DNA from: Progne subis subis
Lineage: Eukaryota; Chordata; Aves; Passeriformes; Hirundinidae
Length of the DNA: 64,000 bases
Direction of reading: 5' to 3'
Assembly (NCBI GenBank): GCA_022316685.1
Contig: JAKJHU010000014.1
Location: forward strand, 5,816,001 to 5,880,000
The position numbers were made by a program, and so were the translations under genes. This document shows, piece after piece, positions 47,613-58,839 of the stretch (within the stretch, counting starts at the first letter, position 1; each line of letters begins with the position of its first letter). Below the pieces are notes generated by a model, which saw only the letters and a program-made list of their open reading frames with translations, made no database searches and was not told the DNA's origin.

Positions 47613-48690
47613 TGAAAATGAAAACTCATAACTGAAGGAAAAAATATTTTCTGCCTTTTTAGTTTTGTTTGGTTGTTTGGTTTTGGTTTTTTTTTTTTCA
47701 ATATCCCGATCAGGTTTTATGGCTCATTTTATAGCCCTGAACTTGTTCATCAGCGAGGGTGGAAATGACTGAATGTAAGGCTGATCCCAAGTATCCCATT
47801 TTGTTTGTCCATGAGGACAAACTTGACTTAAGATTTTGTTTTACATCACCTAACATGAGTGTACTTCAAAATACATCCCTTTAATTTTTCATACTGACAG
47901 ACTGACACGTCTGTCCATGGTAGCCTAAAGGCAGATGGGTGTGCATTGACTTAAGAAAATGTACAGCATTCTCACTTTTTTTGGCATACATGTGTCTAAA
48001 AATATTATGGTGTGTTTCTCCCTTGTAAGTTTTAGATTATATCATCAGCTGATTGTACTGATTGCACTAATCCTTTCGGGTTTATTCAATTAGTATTTAA
48101 TGCAACACACTGGAATCCATATTCATTAGGAATTTCCAATCTCCACTTTAATATGAAAAATAAAAAGGTATCCATGAATCAGTGAATAAATGAGAAGGTG
48201 TATGACAAGATCTGTTTTAAATATAAGGAGTAAATGCTTTGAAAATTCGTGTAACACCATGGCAGTTTCCTAGGATGGCATCCTGCACAGCGTCCAAGCA
48301 CAGAGTAATCAGTGAATATTTTAAAGCCTGTAATTTACAGCTGGAGGAGTCAGATCACACTGCTTTGAAATCAGTAGTCAAATTCTTGTTCTACTTTGCT
48401 CTAAGGAAAGGTGAGCATTAGGAGGGGCATTCCCCATATCCCAGCCCAAGAACTCTGCTGTGTCAGAAGGAAGAGGGAAAGGTGGCTGCGGTGTTGGGAG
48501 TGGCTGTACATCCAAATGGTGGTGACTTGTAGGGGAACTAGGAGGAAAAAAAGGGCTCTGGTAACTTTCCCCTGCTTTTTTTAGGTCTGCTAAAGAAAGA
48601 AGCCTTAGAAAGAAACACGAAACAAAAATCCACCTGTTCCCAGGGGAGAGAAGTGATTCCCAGTAGCCCAAAAAGAGACCACCAGAAGTA

Positions 48691-48720
48691 CTATACATAC
48701 ATATATATATACATATATTT
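48691..48720. repeat. (AT)n/ATAC microsatellite
   Basis: Short TACATACATATATATATACA run. Confidence 0.8.
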
Positions 48721-49683
48721 TTGTGTAAGAAGACAAATGAATGAATATATTTTTTTTTCTCAATATGAGAAGGAAAACAGAAAAATATTCTTTGGCATCT
48801 TTGAGTTTACTCAGCTCAGAAATATACCTCAGACTTCAAACCCAAGTTGTCCAATCCTCCAAAGGTGCTTGTAGCTGCAGATAGTGACATTTGTTTCCAG
48901 TTGTTAATGGGAGCAAGGTAGAAAAGCACAGTAATGCCTGGAGCCCGTTGAATGGAAGTGCCTGTTTTCCTGTATTAGATTCGTGCAGAGTTGTCAGAAT
49001 CCACATCCCAGCGCTGGGAAGAGAGGAAGGGGTTGTGGTGAAGGTTTGCCAGGTCTGGTTTTGCGTACACGTGTGCCTCATCTGCAACGTGAAGCAGAGC
49101 CCTTCACTCAGCAGCAGCAAATAAATACAAGGAGGCAAGGGGCTGAGTGCAACACCTTGGGGAGCAGAGCAGGGCAGGAGAGGAGGATGGACAGAAGCTG
49201 CTGAGAGATGCAAATGGGCTCATGGCTAAGGAGAGATGAGGCAAACCAGGGCAAAACGGTTCCACTTAACCTACCTAACCTGCTTAACGAAATAAACCCT
49301 TCCTGTGACATGCAGCGGGGTTCCCCTCAAAGGCCACAGTCATTAGATGAAAGAGTTAAAGACAGGACACTCTGAAAGAATTAACTTTGATGTTTAAATG
49401 TGGTTTTGGCGTGCAAATACACCCGTCAAAGGAAAAGGAACAAAATACCCAATGCAGTGAATATAAGGTGTTTTATTTTTTGTTTGGGAAGAGTGGGTTA
49501 AGTTAGGGCTGTGTTTTGGTTGGGGTTTTTTTGTTTTTTTTTTTGTTTAATTTTTCCTTTTTTTTTTGGGGGGGGGTAGGTAAATCATTTTCTTTTTAAA
49601 TGAAATTCTGTTTGACTGCATGAAATATGAACAGTAATTAAATGCACAGTCTGTGGGCCCTCCATACTTTAAAGCTCTTTCTT

Positions 49684-49720
49684 AAAAAAAAAAAAAAAAA
49701 CACCAAAAAAAAAAAAAAAA
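49684..49720. repeat. Two A tracts separated by CACC
   Basis: A17 and A16 runs with a four-base interruption; a T-rich then G-run segment (T tracts from 49528, G9 at 49568-49576) lies 110 bp upstream. Confidence 0.93.
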
Positions 49721-49999
49721 CCCAACACAACTGCTCACCTCAGACAGGCCAATTACCCAAGAATGATGGAGTCAAGAGGAAAGTAGCTAAATTTCTTTAC
49801 TTGAATGATCACAACCACAAGCCAGTGATTAGTCCCTGCAGCACCAGCGGGGATGTGGTGGGGACACTCACATTGGAAGACTTCAAATAGTCATTTCCTT
49901 GGTTAAAATAAAATCTGACTGCACTAAATAGACAGTTTTTAATCTCAATTGGACATCTGAAGATTTCTCAAGCTGTTGTTGGCTGCAGCAGAAACAAAT

Positions 50000-50760
50000 T
50001 TTTCTGCTTTGTTGATTAAACCAGTGGTCTCCACCATTGCTTATCGGCCTGCGACGAGCTGTTCTTTTTAATTAAAAGTGAGCCACCACGAGAGAGCAAT
50101 TAACAGCTAGTAATTACTGTGCTCTTCAGAACTGCAACATTTTGCCTTTCATTCCAATTATATAATGGACAAGTGGCTTTTTGATCTTCAAATTAGTGAG
50201 CTCTTGTACTATTTGTTTTGAGGCAGATTTGGAAGGTTAATGATGGCCTGTGGTGGCACTCTTTCCACTGACTGATGTAAGACAAGAAAAAAAGGGGAAG
50301 GAAACAGGAATAGTCTATCAAGAAATGCAAATGCTGCCTTCATGATAATGAACAGGGAGAAACACAGGCAACTTAATATGCAGGTTATTTAATACAAACC
50401 AATAAGGCTCGTTTTGGAGCTAGCCCGCGCTATGGAATTATTTTTTCCTTTTTTTCTCTTTTTTTTTTTTTAATTTAAAAAAAAGAGTTTAATTAAGCAT
50501 TTCAATATAGATTCTTTAGAGAGTGACACATAACATTTAACTGTTTGATACTTAATTGTGTTTGCCTTTGATTGTGGCACCTATAGCTAAATGTTGTACA
50601 ACATTACTGAGGCATTGAACTGTCCCCCAGGACACGCGAGGCATTGACTTTGTCTAAAATCTTTTAAGTAATAAGTCTTAATATATTTAATGGCCACTGT
50701 GCCCTTTGAGTACAAGGAGCCCTTACATCACAAACAGTTGTCTAATTTTAATTAATATTG
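50000..50760. promoter_or_regulatory. Strong candidate developmental enhancer / ultraconserved-like block
   Basis: About 700 bp of unique sequence with many TAAT cores (AGCAATTAACAGCTAGTAATTAC; TTTTTAATTAAAAGTG), E-box CAGCTA-type words, ATGCAAAT octamer (ATGCAAATGCTGCC near 50325) and TATGCAGGTTATTTAAT. The TTAATTAAG words near 50492 extend it. CpG-containing words (GCGACGAGCTG, CCCGCGCTATGG) are retained, which is unusual for drifting AT-rich DNA. There is no coding frame. Confidence 0.42.
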
Positions 50761-50924
50761 ATTTGCATCTCTTAAATAAAAACTATAATTGTTGCTCTTT
50801 CCTATGGCTCTATAATAATCCTAGAGGGTGGACGTGGGGAATATGCTGTGTGTATAGGAGTGTGTGTTTTAAAGAAAAGATCAATAATGCCGTTATTAGG
50901 GCAGATCTGTGCTCTTTTGATTAG

Positions 50925-50985
50925 AACTGGTGCAAATCAGCTGAGTGCTGCTCTGCTGACTTACACCAGTCGTGGTCTTGGCATC
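50925..50985. repeat. Ancient palindromic repeat relic
   Basis: AACTGGTGCAAATCAGCTGA and GCTGACTTACACCAGTCGTG are imperfect inverted copies around a short centre. The layout matches a well-known amniote palindromic repeat (GGTGTAAATCAGC ... GCTGATTTACACC). Both arms are kept, so the call is firmer than for single-arm relics. Confidence 0.55.
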
Positions 50986-50989
50986 TGAT

Positions 50990-53850
50990 TTTTTAAAATT
51001 GTTATTATTACTGGTATTACTTTTTCATGTACAAATACAAATAAGGGTTGTGCTGGTCTCGGCTACCTCGATTTTTTGCAAGAAGTCAACAGCTGCAGTA
51101 TACTTCCGCCTCCTGAATGGATTAAGAATTTGGCACTTAAGTTTTGCTGAGCATGGCTGGATTATGCACATTATTATCTGCACATCTTAACAAAACCACA
51201 GACCCCACTAAACAGGCAAATTACAGATGTGGGAAAAAAAAAGGTATCTTCAGTGTGATGAATAAAGCACAAATCTCTTTCTATGGATTGCTGAAACAAG
51301 ACCTGTGTTTAAATTTCTTCACATCCATTGATTTGGTTTTTCCTTGACTAAACACAATCATTAATTACAGAAGTAACAGTAGGTGTGACAGAACAGAGAC
51401 AAACCTTTTCTTTCGGGCTGTTGAAGCTTTAGTCTTGCAGTTGTTTCTTGTAGGAGAGAAATGGACTGTTGGTTTTCCTGGAGGCAGAATGAGGTTTGAG
51501 TTACTCAGCAGATGCTGAAAAACGGTGTAAAAATCACGCTTTTAAAAGTGTTTATAAATGGTTTGCATCGTGTTTTCAAGTGTCCACCTAAAACCTGAGC
51601 TAGAGAATGATAATATAGTCAGGATTTTAAAAAAAGGCTCTGCAACCAGCATGCCAAGCTGGTTACATGGCTCAAGGTCTGCTGGATAACTGCAAGCTGA
51701 GCTCTTGAAAATGTACATTGAGAGCCTCTTCCCATGCCTTGGCAGACAAAGCTTCCACTGACAAAATTCTGGCCTGGGAAGAGTTCAGGACTGAACACAG
51801 GGCATGGGAGGTGAAAGTTGGAGAGTGGGAAAATAAAGAGACCGAATAAAAATATTTCAGGCAGGAATAGTGACAATATACATGCTCTAAAGTTTAAATC
51901 TCTTTAGAGGAAACTGTTTTACTGAATGGGACAAATGTTGACTTTTCAATCACAGGTTTGTTAGGGATCATGGGCGGTTTTGGTTCACTGTGTAGAGCAG
52001 TGCTCCCAAGTGGTTCCAGGTTTGAAGATGAATGCGTGCTCTTTGTCTGAGCTGTGTGCAAACCCCTCACAGCAATACGTGCCATGGGCTGAGATGTCAC
52101 CAGTGTGGTGTTTGTCTGTATTGCAGGGACGTGGAGGAAGTATCAGGGCTGCATTCTCCATCCTCTCTCTTTCATAAAGTCGTTTGAATGGGTCACAGCA
52201 GCTCTGCATTGTTTTAATTCACGGTGTACTGGGGTTTCTCTGGACGTGTGAGGGGGGACTGGGATGACACAGGATCTCTGAGCCTCTGAACTGAACTGGG
52301 CTCATGCTGGGCAAAATGGATAGAAAAGAGTAAAGACTCAACTGGAGAAATTAGGAAGGTAATGTCAGAAGTTTAGAGAGCAGGACACACTTGAGCTGAG
52401 CTTACTGGAGACATACATCAAAATCCTTCTCAATTTTCCTTTCACACCAGCAAGCCAATGCATTCCTTGGGTGCAGGCCTAGGGGAGGTGAGGTTGTGCA
52501 CTCCCAGGAACACCCTAATAAGTAACTGCTCCCATGGGGAGGGTTCCCTCTCTCATTTCCTAATCATTGCATATCCATAAACGCTGGTAGTGAGTGATTT
52601 CTGATGATCGGTGCTAGTGGGGATTTCTGCACCCGAGACCAAGTACCAGTTTCATGGTCACTTTGCCTATTATCTGTCCTTGCAGCATGGCTCTGATCTG
52701 GTACAGTTCTGTATTTAATAATATCCTGAGGGAGTTCAGGAAAATGTTAAAAAGAATTGGCATAATCATTGAGATCACTGCTGTGACCTAAGGTTGGGCA
52801 TTTATAATATTTAATTCAATATAAATATGAACTTGACTGTGGTCATTTGCACATAGCCCACAGGGCAAAGGCCCAAATGTTAAATGCTGACAGGTCAGGA
52901 TGACACCCAGCATGCACAGATATATTCACATGCTCAGGGTGCAAGGAAATGTAGACCAAACCTGAAACTCTGGTGTGTTTCAGGTGTTAAGGAAGAAGAG
53001 GAATAATGGTTCCATCAGTGGCAGTGCTGCTCTTCACTGCAGTGAAAGGCTCTGAGAATTTCTTAATTATGGTTGTTAATGGTGAAACCCCTCATTTTGG
53101 GAAACCAGGCGATGCTCCTCAGCCCTTGTGCGATGCCCCTGGATCCTCAGGGACTTCACCCCAGCTTATCCTGATGGATATCAACAGGAGAGGAGCATCC
53201 AAGCATTCTCTTCCTCTCTTGCAAACTCTTCACCATGTGTCTACATCTTGGAACCCGAAAGGGAGCCTGGCAGCAGCGGCTGAGGTTCACCTCCTCAAAC
53301 AATCCATTCCCTTGATCCGCACTCGTGGTGACTCCGAGTAATGGGAGCTGCACAGGCTGGGTTAAAGGAGACTAAACCTTTCCTACATTTTTATTGGTGA
53401 AACGCTGGGAATGGGATGGTGGCAGCCAACTAGATTGTGAGGATTCTTGTTAGAAATATGATTAGGAATTTGTTTCCATGTAGCTCACACGGTAACAGAC
53501 ATGAGCCTTGATCCAGATGAATAGTGGGTAATATCTAGAGAAGGAAAAGTGCTCTCTGAGATGCCTAAATGAGAATTCCAGAGCAGATGAAAATTGGCCT
53601 CTGAGGGAATAACATTTTCTTTTTCTTCATAACTGCGGATAAAAATTCCAAATAGATCATCAGTATGTATATTGAAGGGAGATCACATTCCTGTGATATT
53701 GCTGGAAAATTCAGTAGCAATGTATTTTTCATTTTTGATTTTCTTTTTTCTCTCTGATTTTTTTTTTTCCCCTTGGATTTTTGCCATATAATGCAATAAA
53801 ATGCGCCCACGAGATACAGGAGATTTAAAGTCTGTTGGTGTTCATTACAT
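50990..53850. other. Non-coding unique sequence
   Basis: No gene, RNA or recognised repeat; the 111-codon + frame at 53006-53341 lacks splice sites or motif. Confidence 0.55.
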
Positions 53851-53920
53851 TACACAGAGTCATACAGAATTTAAGGTCCTATATGTTAGTCTGCTTCTGA
53901 ATCAACACAGGCGAGTACAT
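53851..53920 (-). repeat. Ancient CR1-type tail of the turtle/crocodile class
   Basis: TCATACAGAATTTAAGGTCC, TAGTCTGCTTCTGAATC and AACACAGGC follow the word order of an inverted CR1 3' end common in turtles and crocodilians (TCATAGAATTTAAGG..TAGTCTGACCTCCT..AACACAGGCC). The match is partial with small deletions, as expected for an insertion from the archosaur/turtle ancestor. Confidence 0.45.
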
Positions 53921-53924
53921 CCAA

Positions 53925-54643
53925 GGTAGGAGAAGCAAAACCCTGGATGCCTCTGCTGTAGCTGGAAATATGAGAATAAGTCTTCTGGATGTGTATTTAT
54001 TTTGGAGTCTCAGAAAAACCCAGTAGAAGCAGGGCTGCTTTATGTGAGGCTTGGAGTGAAAGAATATATATATTCACCAAAAAAGAAAAGTGTGATCAAT
54101 TTGACTTTCATCCTTTCTGCCTTGTCCTGTGTTGCTGTCGCTTCTCCTAAGCAGAGCAGAGCAAGGTTCCATGAGGGGCTTGAAGGGAATTGAAGTATAA
54201 ATCACTATACTGCTAAAGAAGAAGATAATACAATTTTAAGTTATAAATTGTAGTCTGTAGATTTTAGTAGGTAGAGCTCTACTCAAATTCAGCTGTCTTG
54301 TTCTCCAGGATTTTGTCTGGTTCTGTTTGCCATTGCCAGACAACTCTTCTTATGGCCATGTCCTGCTTGGATATGGCAATATATGGGTTAAACTCAGTGT
54401 TTCTCACTGCAGAGGTATTTGAAAATTGTCTGCAGATATATCTGAAAAATGGCAATATTCAGGCAACATTCCCTTAAGAATATTATTTTTTCTCAGCAGA
54501 GAAAAAAGAGGTTTCTTCAGACAGTTTTGAAATGTTCAGCCTTTCAAAAAAATCAGAAAGATATCTTTAAAAAGATGTAATATCCATCACTCATTTTGTG
54601 ATACACCTTGATTTTTAATAGTTGAATTAAAAAATATATATAT

Positions 54644-54680
<37 letters not shown>

Positions 54681-55280
54681 AATATATTTGCAAAGATCTT
54701 TTAAAATGTTTGGAGTCCTGGCTTTGACATCATTCATTTTTTTGTATCCTTTCTTCACAAATCCAATCCCATATCACCAAAATATCATTATTTTTTAAAT
54801 TTGTATTTTTGCTTAAATTTCCTTCAGGTTTTGAACGTTCTGCCCACAATCAGGTTCCTCCCTCATTTTCTCTGTTATGAGTGTCATACAAAGAGATACT
54901 GAGATCTTCATGGCTCACACCACAAAACCTGTAATGGGTTATTTTTTTGGCTGGAGCTAATAGTTATTAAATCCCTCCTGCTTTGCGAATGTCTCTCCTC
55001 CGGTGAGCACCATGTGCTAATCTCCTCTTTTTCCAGTCTATGCATCCATGCCTAATGTGGGGAAACAGGCTTAAACCTGTTAAACTCATGTTAAATGCTC
55101 CGAGTTGGTTTTTACAGCTGTCCACATCCAAAGGTGGGAGGGCATCCCAAAGCCTTCCCTGCACTGCCAGTGGTGCAGAGTGTGACCAGGCATGCAGCAT
55201 TTTGCATCCAGCTGCACATTCTGGGGCTGGAGCTCCAGCTTCTGAAGTTACCTGCTGACACCACCACTCCTGCCGGGTTG
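53925..55280. other. Non-coding sequence
   Basis: AT-rich, carrying the (AT)n array; nothing coding. Confidence 0.6.
54634..54675. repeat. (AT)n microsatellite
   Basis: Near-perfect AT dinucleotide run in two parts (54634-54642 and about 54649-54675) within a wider AT-rich stretch. Confidence 0.92.
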
Positions 55281-55285
55281 CTTTG

Positions 55286-55880
55286 AATGGTCATAGAAGC
55301 ATCCAATGGTTTGGGTTGGAAGGGACCCTAAAGCTCCTCTCATTTCCACTCCCTGCCATGGGTAGGAATGCCTTCCACTGTTCCAGGTTGCTCCAACCCC
55401 TGTCCAGCCTTGGACACTTCCAAGGACAGGGCAGCCACAGCTTCTCTGGGCACCCTGTGCCAGGCCCTCACCTCCTCACAGGGGACAATTCCTTCCCAAT
55501 GTCCCATCTAATCCAGACCCCCGTCAGCGTGAAGCCATTCCTCCCTTGCCCTGTCACCCCAAATCCTTCTCCATGTTCCTTCTCCAGCTCTCCTGGAGCC
55601 CCTTTAGGCACAGGAAGGGGCACAGAGGTCTCTCTGGAATCTTCACCTCCAGGGTGAACACCCCAGCTCTCAGCCTTTTTCCACAGCAGAGGTGCTCCAA
55701 ACTCCATGTGATCATCCTCAAGGCTTCCTCTGGACTCACTCCAACAGACCTTTGTCCTTCACGTGTCAGGGAATCCAGAGCTGGATGCAACCCTCCAGGT
55801 GGGATCTCATGGGAGCAGAGTAGAGGGGAGAATCGCCTCCCCTGACCTGCTGCCCACACTGCTTCTGATGCAGGCCAGGA
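55286..55880 (-). repeat. CR1 LINE copy: end of ORF2 and 3' UTR
   Basis: On the + strand this begins TCATAGAAGCATCCAATGG followed by TTTGGGTTGGAAGGGACCC, the inverted CR1 3' end. It continues through the antisense of the end of the reverse-transcriptase frame, recognisable from CACAGCTTCTCTGGGCACCC and GAGCAGAGTAGAGGGGAGAA, and stops near 55880. The element therefore lies on the minus strand, 5'-truncated. Translated pieces resemble the CR1 ORF2 C-terminus (SLEHL..KRLRAG) but are split between frames, so it is dead. It is the largest mobile-element remnant here, and the mildness of its decay suggests it is younger than the other two CR1-like tails. Confidence 0.9.
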
Positions 55881-55884
55881 AGGT

Positions 55885-56915
55885 GAAGGGGAGCGTAGCC
55901 TCCTCAGCTGGATCCAGGCTGCTTGAACAGTTCCTCTTACCCACCTGTGAGATAAATGCTGTGATGAATAAATTCACAGCTTTGGGAGCCTTGCCTTTTA
56001 CGCTGTTTCCTCACCCAGAACTTGTCTGTGGGGCTGGCTGGGGAACAGAAGTGATGCCAGCTTCTCTGGGGAGTACAGAAACCATGTCAGCTGCAGAATG
56101 TGGCTGTGCTGTGCCACCATAGCCTTATTTTCTCTTAAGGCAGAAGCCAGAGGTTCCCCCATCTTTAAAAACCCATGAATTTGGTAGCAGTGGGAGATAC
56201 TTGTCCAGGGACCTGCTGGATGCCACGTCAGAAAGATGGAAACCATGCAGTGGACTGTAAATTAATTAAAATTTTGTGTAGTGGGTGCTGTTTTTCGCAA
56301 GTCTAAATTTCATCTAGTGCTGTGACTTTTAAACCGTGGTTAACTTTTGCGCTGTACTGCTTTCCCTTGCACTCTGCATAATGGAAGATAATGTCTTGGT
56401 TGCCCAGCCCTTTTCCCAGTAAATTAAGGATGTTTTGTTCGTGTGCTGGTCGCTTTAATTTACATTGTTCTAGGAATATAATGCACATTCCTGGGAAAAT
56501 ACTCTTTTTCCAATAGAGGGAGTGTTAGTGCCAGGCAATGCCCTTCTTTCTCACTCTCTGCATCTTGTAAACCTACCTATAAGCAAATAAAGAGTGTCTT
56601 GTGGCTGGGTGCTGTTTGGGCTGAGTTTGCTCCCCGCTCTGCACCAGCCAACTGACTTCTCTGAGCCGTGACACTCACACAAAAAAGATCAATCTATTCA
56701 TAACAGCAGAGTGAAGGGAAAGCAGGTCCTCCCAGAAACCTGCCTCTGGATGATGGTAGGGCTGAGTCCTCATCTCTGTCACCCCCTGCATTCGTTTGCC
56801 TAATGGCAGACAAAAAAGTCATGTTGGCTTGTCCAGAAGTTCTTTAAAGGAAAAAAAAAAAAAAAAAAAAAAAAAGAATTCAAACCTCTAATCCCTGTCA
56901 CCTTCCCCTCAGAAG
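55885..56915. other. Non-coding sequence beyond the CR1 copy
   Basis: Unique sequence with an A tract at its right end; no gene seen. Confidence 0.55.
56851..56875. repeat. 25-base A tract
   Basis: Uninterrupted A run 44 bp before the G-quadruplex motif. Confidence 0.95.
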
Positions 56916-56918
56916 GCC

Positions 56919-56938
56919 GGGGGCGGGGTGGGGTGGGG
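56919..56938 (+). other. Canonical G-quadruplex motif
   Basis: Four consecutive runs of 4-5 G are separated by single bases (C, T, T), the tightest class of G-quadruplex-forming sequence. It sits at the left edge of the CpG-rich patch 57000-57760, a typical position near promoters. Confidence 0.85.
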
Positions 56939-56999
56939 CGGAGTCGAGCAGCCCCGGCTCTCAGGGCAAAACTGATCTAAGCCCTTTGCGCACCAGACA

Positions 57000-57760
57000 A
57001 AGCCTGGGAAGGGGATGCCCGTCTGGGAGCAGCAGCTGGGCTGTGAACCCCGAGAGCCCCCTGCTCCGAGTCCTTCTGTTGCATCCCGGCCCTGCTCAGC
57101 CGCTCCCTGGGGAGGTGGGATGCGCTGGGACATCCCCCTCCCCAGCGCCCAGCTTTCCTTAGATAAATCCCCCCTCTACCCCCGGGCATTTGAAAGGGAA
57201 GGGGATGCTTAAAGGCAGGGTGTGGGGTAGCAAGCTGGCACCCAGCAGGTATTTGGGATGCGGTGACGGATGCACTGAGTTCCTACAGCTCCTGGTTGCG
57301 GGGTGTCCCATCCCGAGAACATTCCTTTGCGTTCCCTCCGCTGCCCTAGCCGGGCAGGTTGGGGTGCTCGTTTGAGTCCGCGGGGTCAGATCCCGCTCCA
57401 GACTCCAAGGACGCTGGAATCTGCGCTCCTGCTGCGAGAGAGAGCAGCATCTGATGGGACCCGAACTCAATCTCGAGCAGCTGCCCCGGTTGGGAGTTCA
57501 CCTTGCGAGCAGGACAGGCTGATTAAAACCCAAGGCAAGGGGGCAGTGCCCCCGATTTACTGCCTGCCCTTCGGCACTCGAGGGGGTTTAGAATCCGACC
57601 CCCCAACCTCTGTGGGATTGCGGGAGACTCCGGAGAAGTCCCCGGAGGAGCCGGGAGCATCAGAGCAGCGTGGGGAGGCAGAGGAGGGCGAGCAGAGCAG
57701 TGGAGAGCTGGGCTGCATCTGCCCGGGCAAAACAAAGGCTGCAAATCCCAGCGTGAATCA
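57000..57760. promoter_or_regulatory. CpG-rich patch, candidate promoter or enhancer
   Basis: GC-rich sequence with frequent CpG, densest around 57340-57660 (GAGTCCGCGGGGTCAGATCC, GAGACTCCGGAGAAGTCCCC). It follows the G-quadruplex motif at 56919-56938. A 185-codon + strand frame (57303-57860) crosses it; its Arg/Pro/Glu composition and lack of a recognisable motif suggest a base-composition artefact, though a first exon cannot be excluded. Confidence 0.5.
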
Positions 57761-58120
57761 TGGAAACGGAATTAATTTAAAATTATCCTTTCAAGGTGAA
57801 ATATTAGCGGTTGCGACTCTTTGTTTTTGTCACACGGGTGTGTGCCGCCGTGATTTTTAGGAATCTTTTCCTGGTAATTTAGCTTCGGGGTATTTGTCAT
57901 ATGCCGCGATGTCTTTAATGGGGAGACATAATAGCGTGTGCTGAGGGACGTGTGGGTTCGACGCCGAAGCAGACAGCACGTATTTAAAATGTAAAAGGCA
58001 GATTTATAATGTTTCCAGTGGCGCAAACTGATAAAAGCCAACGACCAAAAATATAGAAAATTAATTTAGATCGAAAAGAAGCATCCTTCTGTCCATCTCA
58101 CTTCTGCTGTTCTGGGATTT
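57750..58120. promoter_or_regulatory. Candidate conserved element with retained CpG
   Basis: AT-rich sequence that keeps many CpG (AGCGGTTGCGACTC, GCCGCCGTGATTTTTAGG, GGTTCGACGCCGAAGC) next to homeodomain words (GGAATTAATTTAAAATTATC, AAAATTAATTTAGATCG). It directly follows the CpG-rich patch ending near 57760. No gene fits. Confidence 0.38.
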
Positions 58121-58560
58121 CTGCATAAATCTATATGTTTTGGTTCTATTTAGTGCTGCGGGTACTTTGATTAATTTAGCTACATGTTACTGTCATGTTG
58201 GGCACATTCATCTTCTGTCTTGAAACATGTACTCCTCAGCCTCTCTATCATTCCACCCCTTCAGGCCTTATTTTCATCACATTTAAGAGAACTCTCCCCT
58301 GCCTGTCTTTATCTTGTTAGGCTTTCAGCAGCTTAAGTTGAATCTTCATTCTTTCACTCTTGCTGTCAAACCTCCTTTACAAAGTTATCTCATTTTCCTA
58401 TTCATAACATCTAACCCATTATATTTAATACTCAGACACAATTGCATCTGAACATTATGTAGGACTTGCCAGCACAAATACTTGTAAATGAAATCAGACC
58501 ACCCCTGGAAGGAGCAGTGGTGGCTTTGCCTTGCCAGTGTGCTTTAAATTGAAAAATGCC

Positions 58561-58635
58561 CAGGACTAAATCCAGTCCTGGAGTAAGTGAAGTCAGTAGA
58601 GCTTCATCTGCCGAGCTGAGATGGATTTGACCCTC
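58561..58635. repeat. Ancient palindromic repeat relic
   Basis: ACTAAATCCAGTCCTGGAGT and GAGATGGATTTGACCC are decayed inverted arms around AAGTGAAGTCAGTAGAGCTT, the typical core of old amniote palindromic repeats (GAAGTCAATGGAGTT). Age and decay hide exact ends. Confidence 0.5.
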
Positions 58636-58724
58636 CAGTAATGAAAGCTGGAAGGTTAATAACGATCACATAATCTGATATGAAGCAGAAATTAGTGTCA
58701 GAACTGTCCCAGTGGGGATGTGTA

Positions 58725-58835
58725 CATCTAAAGATGACAAAGCCCTTTACAAGGATGGGTAAATAATAATGTTCATAGTGCAGCTGGAAAACTGAGGCAG
58801 GGAAGTGTAGGGACTTCCCAAATCTCAATAAGATG
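58725..58835 (-). repeat. MIR/L2-like ancient repeat tail
   Basis: GATGACAAAGCCCTTTACA, then AATAATAATGTTCATAGTGC, then GGAAAACTGAGGCAGGGAAG and GGGACTTCCCAAATCTCA follow the order found in CORE-SINE/L2 tails (..TTATTATCCCCATT..GGAAACTGAGGCAC..GTGACTTGCCCAAGGTCA). Orientation and family are tentative. Confidence 0.45.
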
Positions 58836-58839
58836 TTCA

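Larger units (their letters stand above)
47613..50000. other. Non-coding sequence
   Basis: AT-leaning, with small microsatellites and A/T/G homopolymers around 49.5-49.7 kb. Nothing coding is supported. Confidence 0.55.

Noticed and set aside
47295..47701. Tyr/Ile/His/Thr-repeat minus frames
   Set aside because: Translations of the TA/CA microsatellite.
57303..57860. 185-codon + frame across the second CpG-rich patch
   Set aside because: No recognised motif and the same GC-composition effect; kept only as a possible first exon remark.
57950..57985. tRNA-like B box (GGTTCGACGCC)
   Set aside because: No A box at the right distance and no acceptor stem can be paired.
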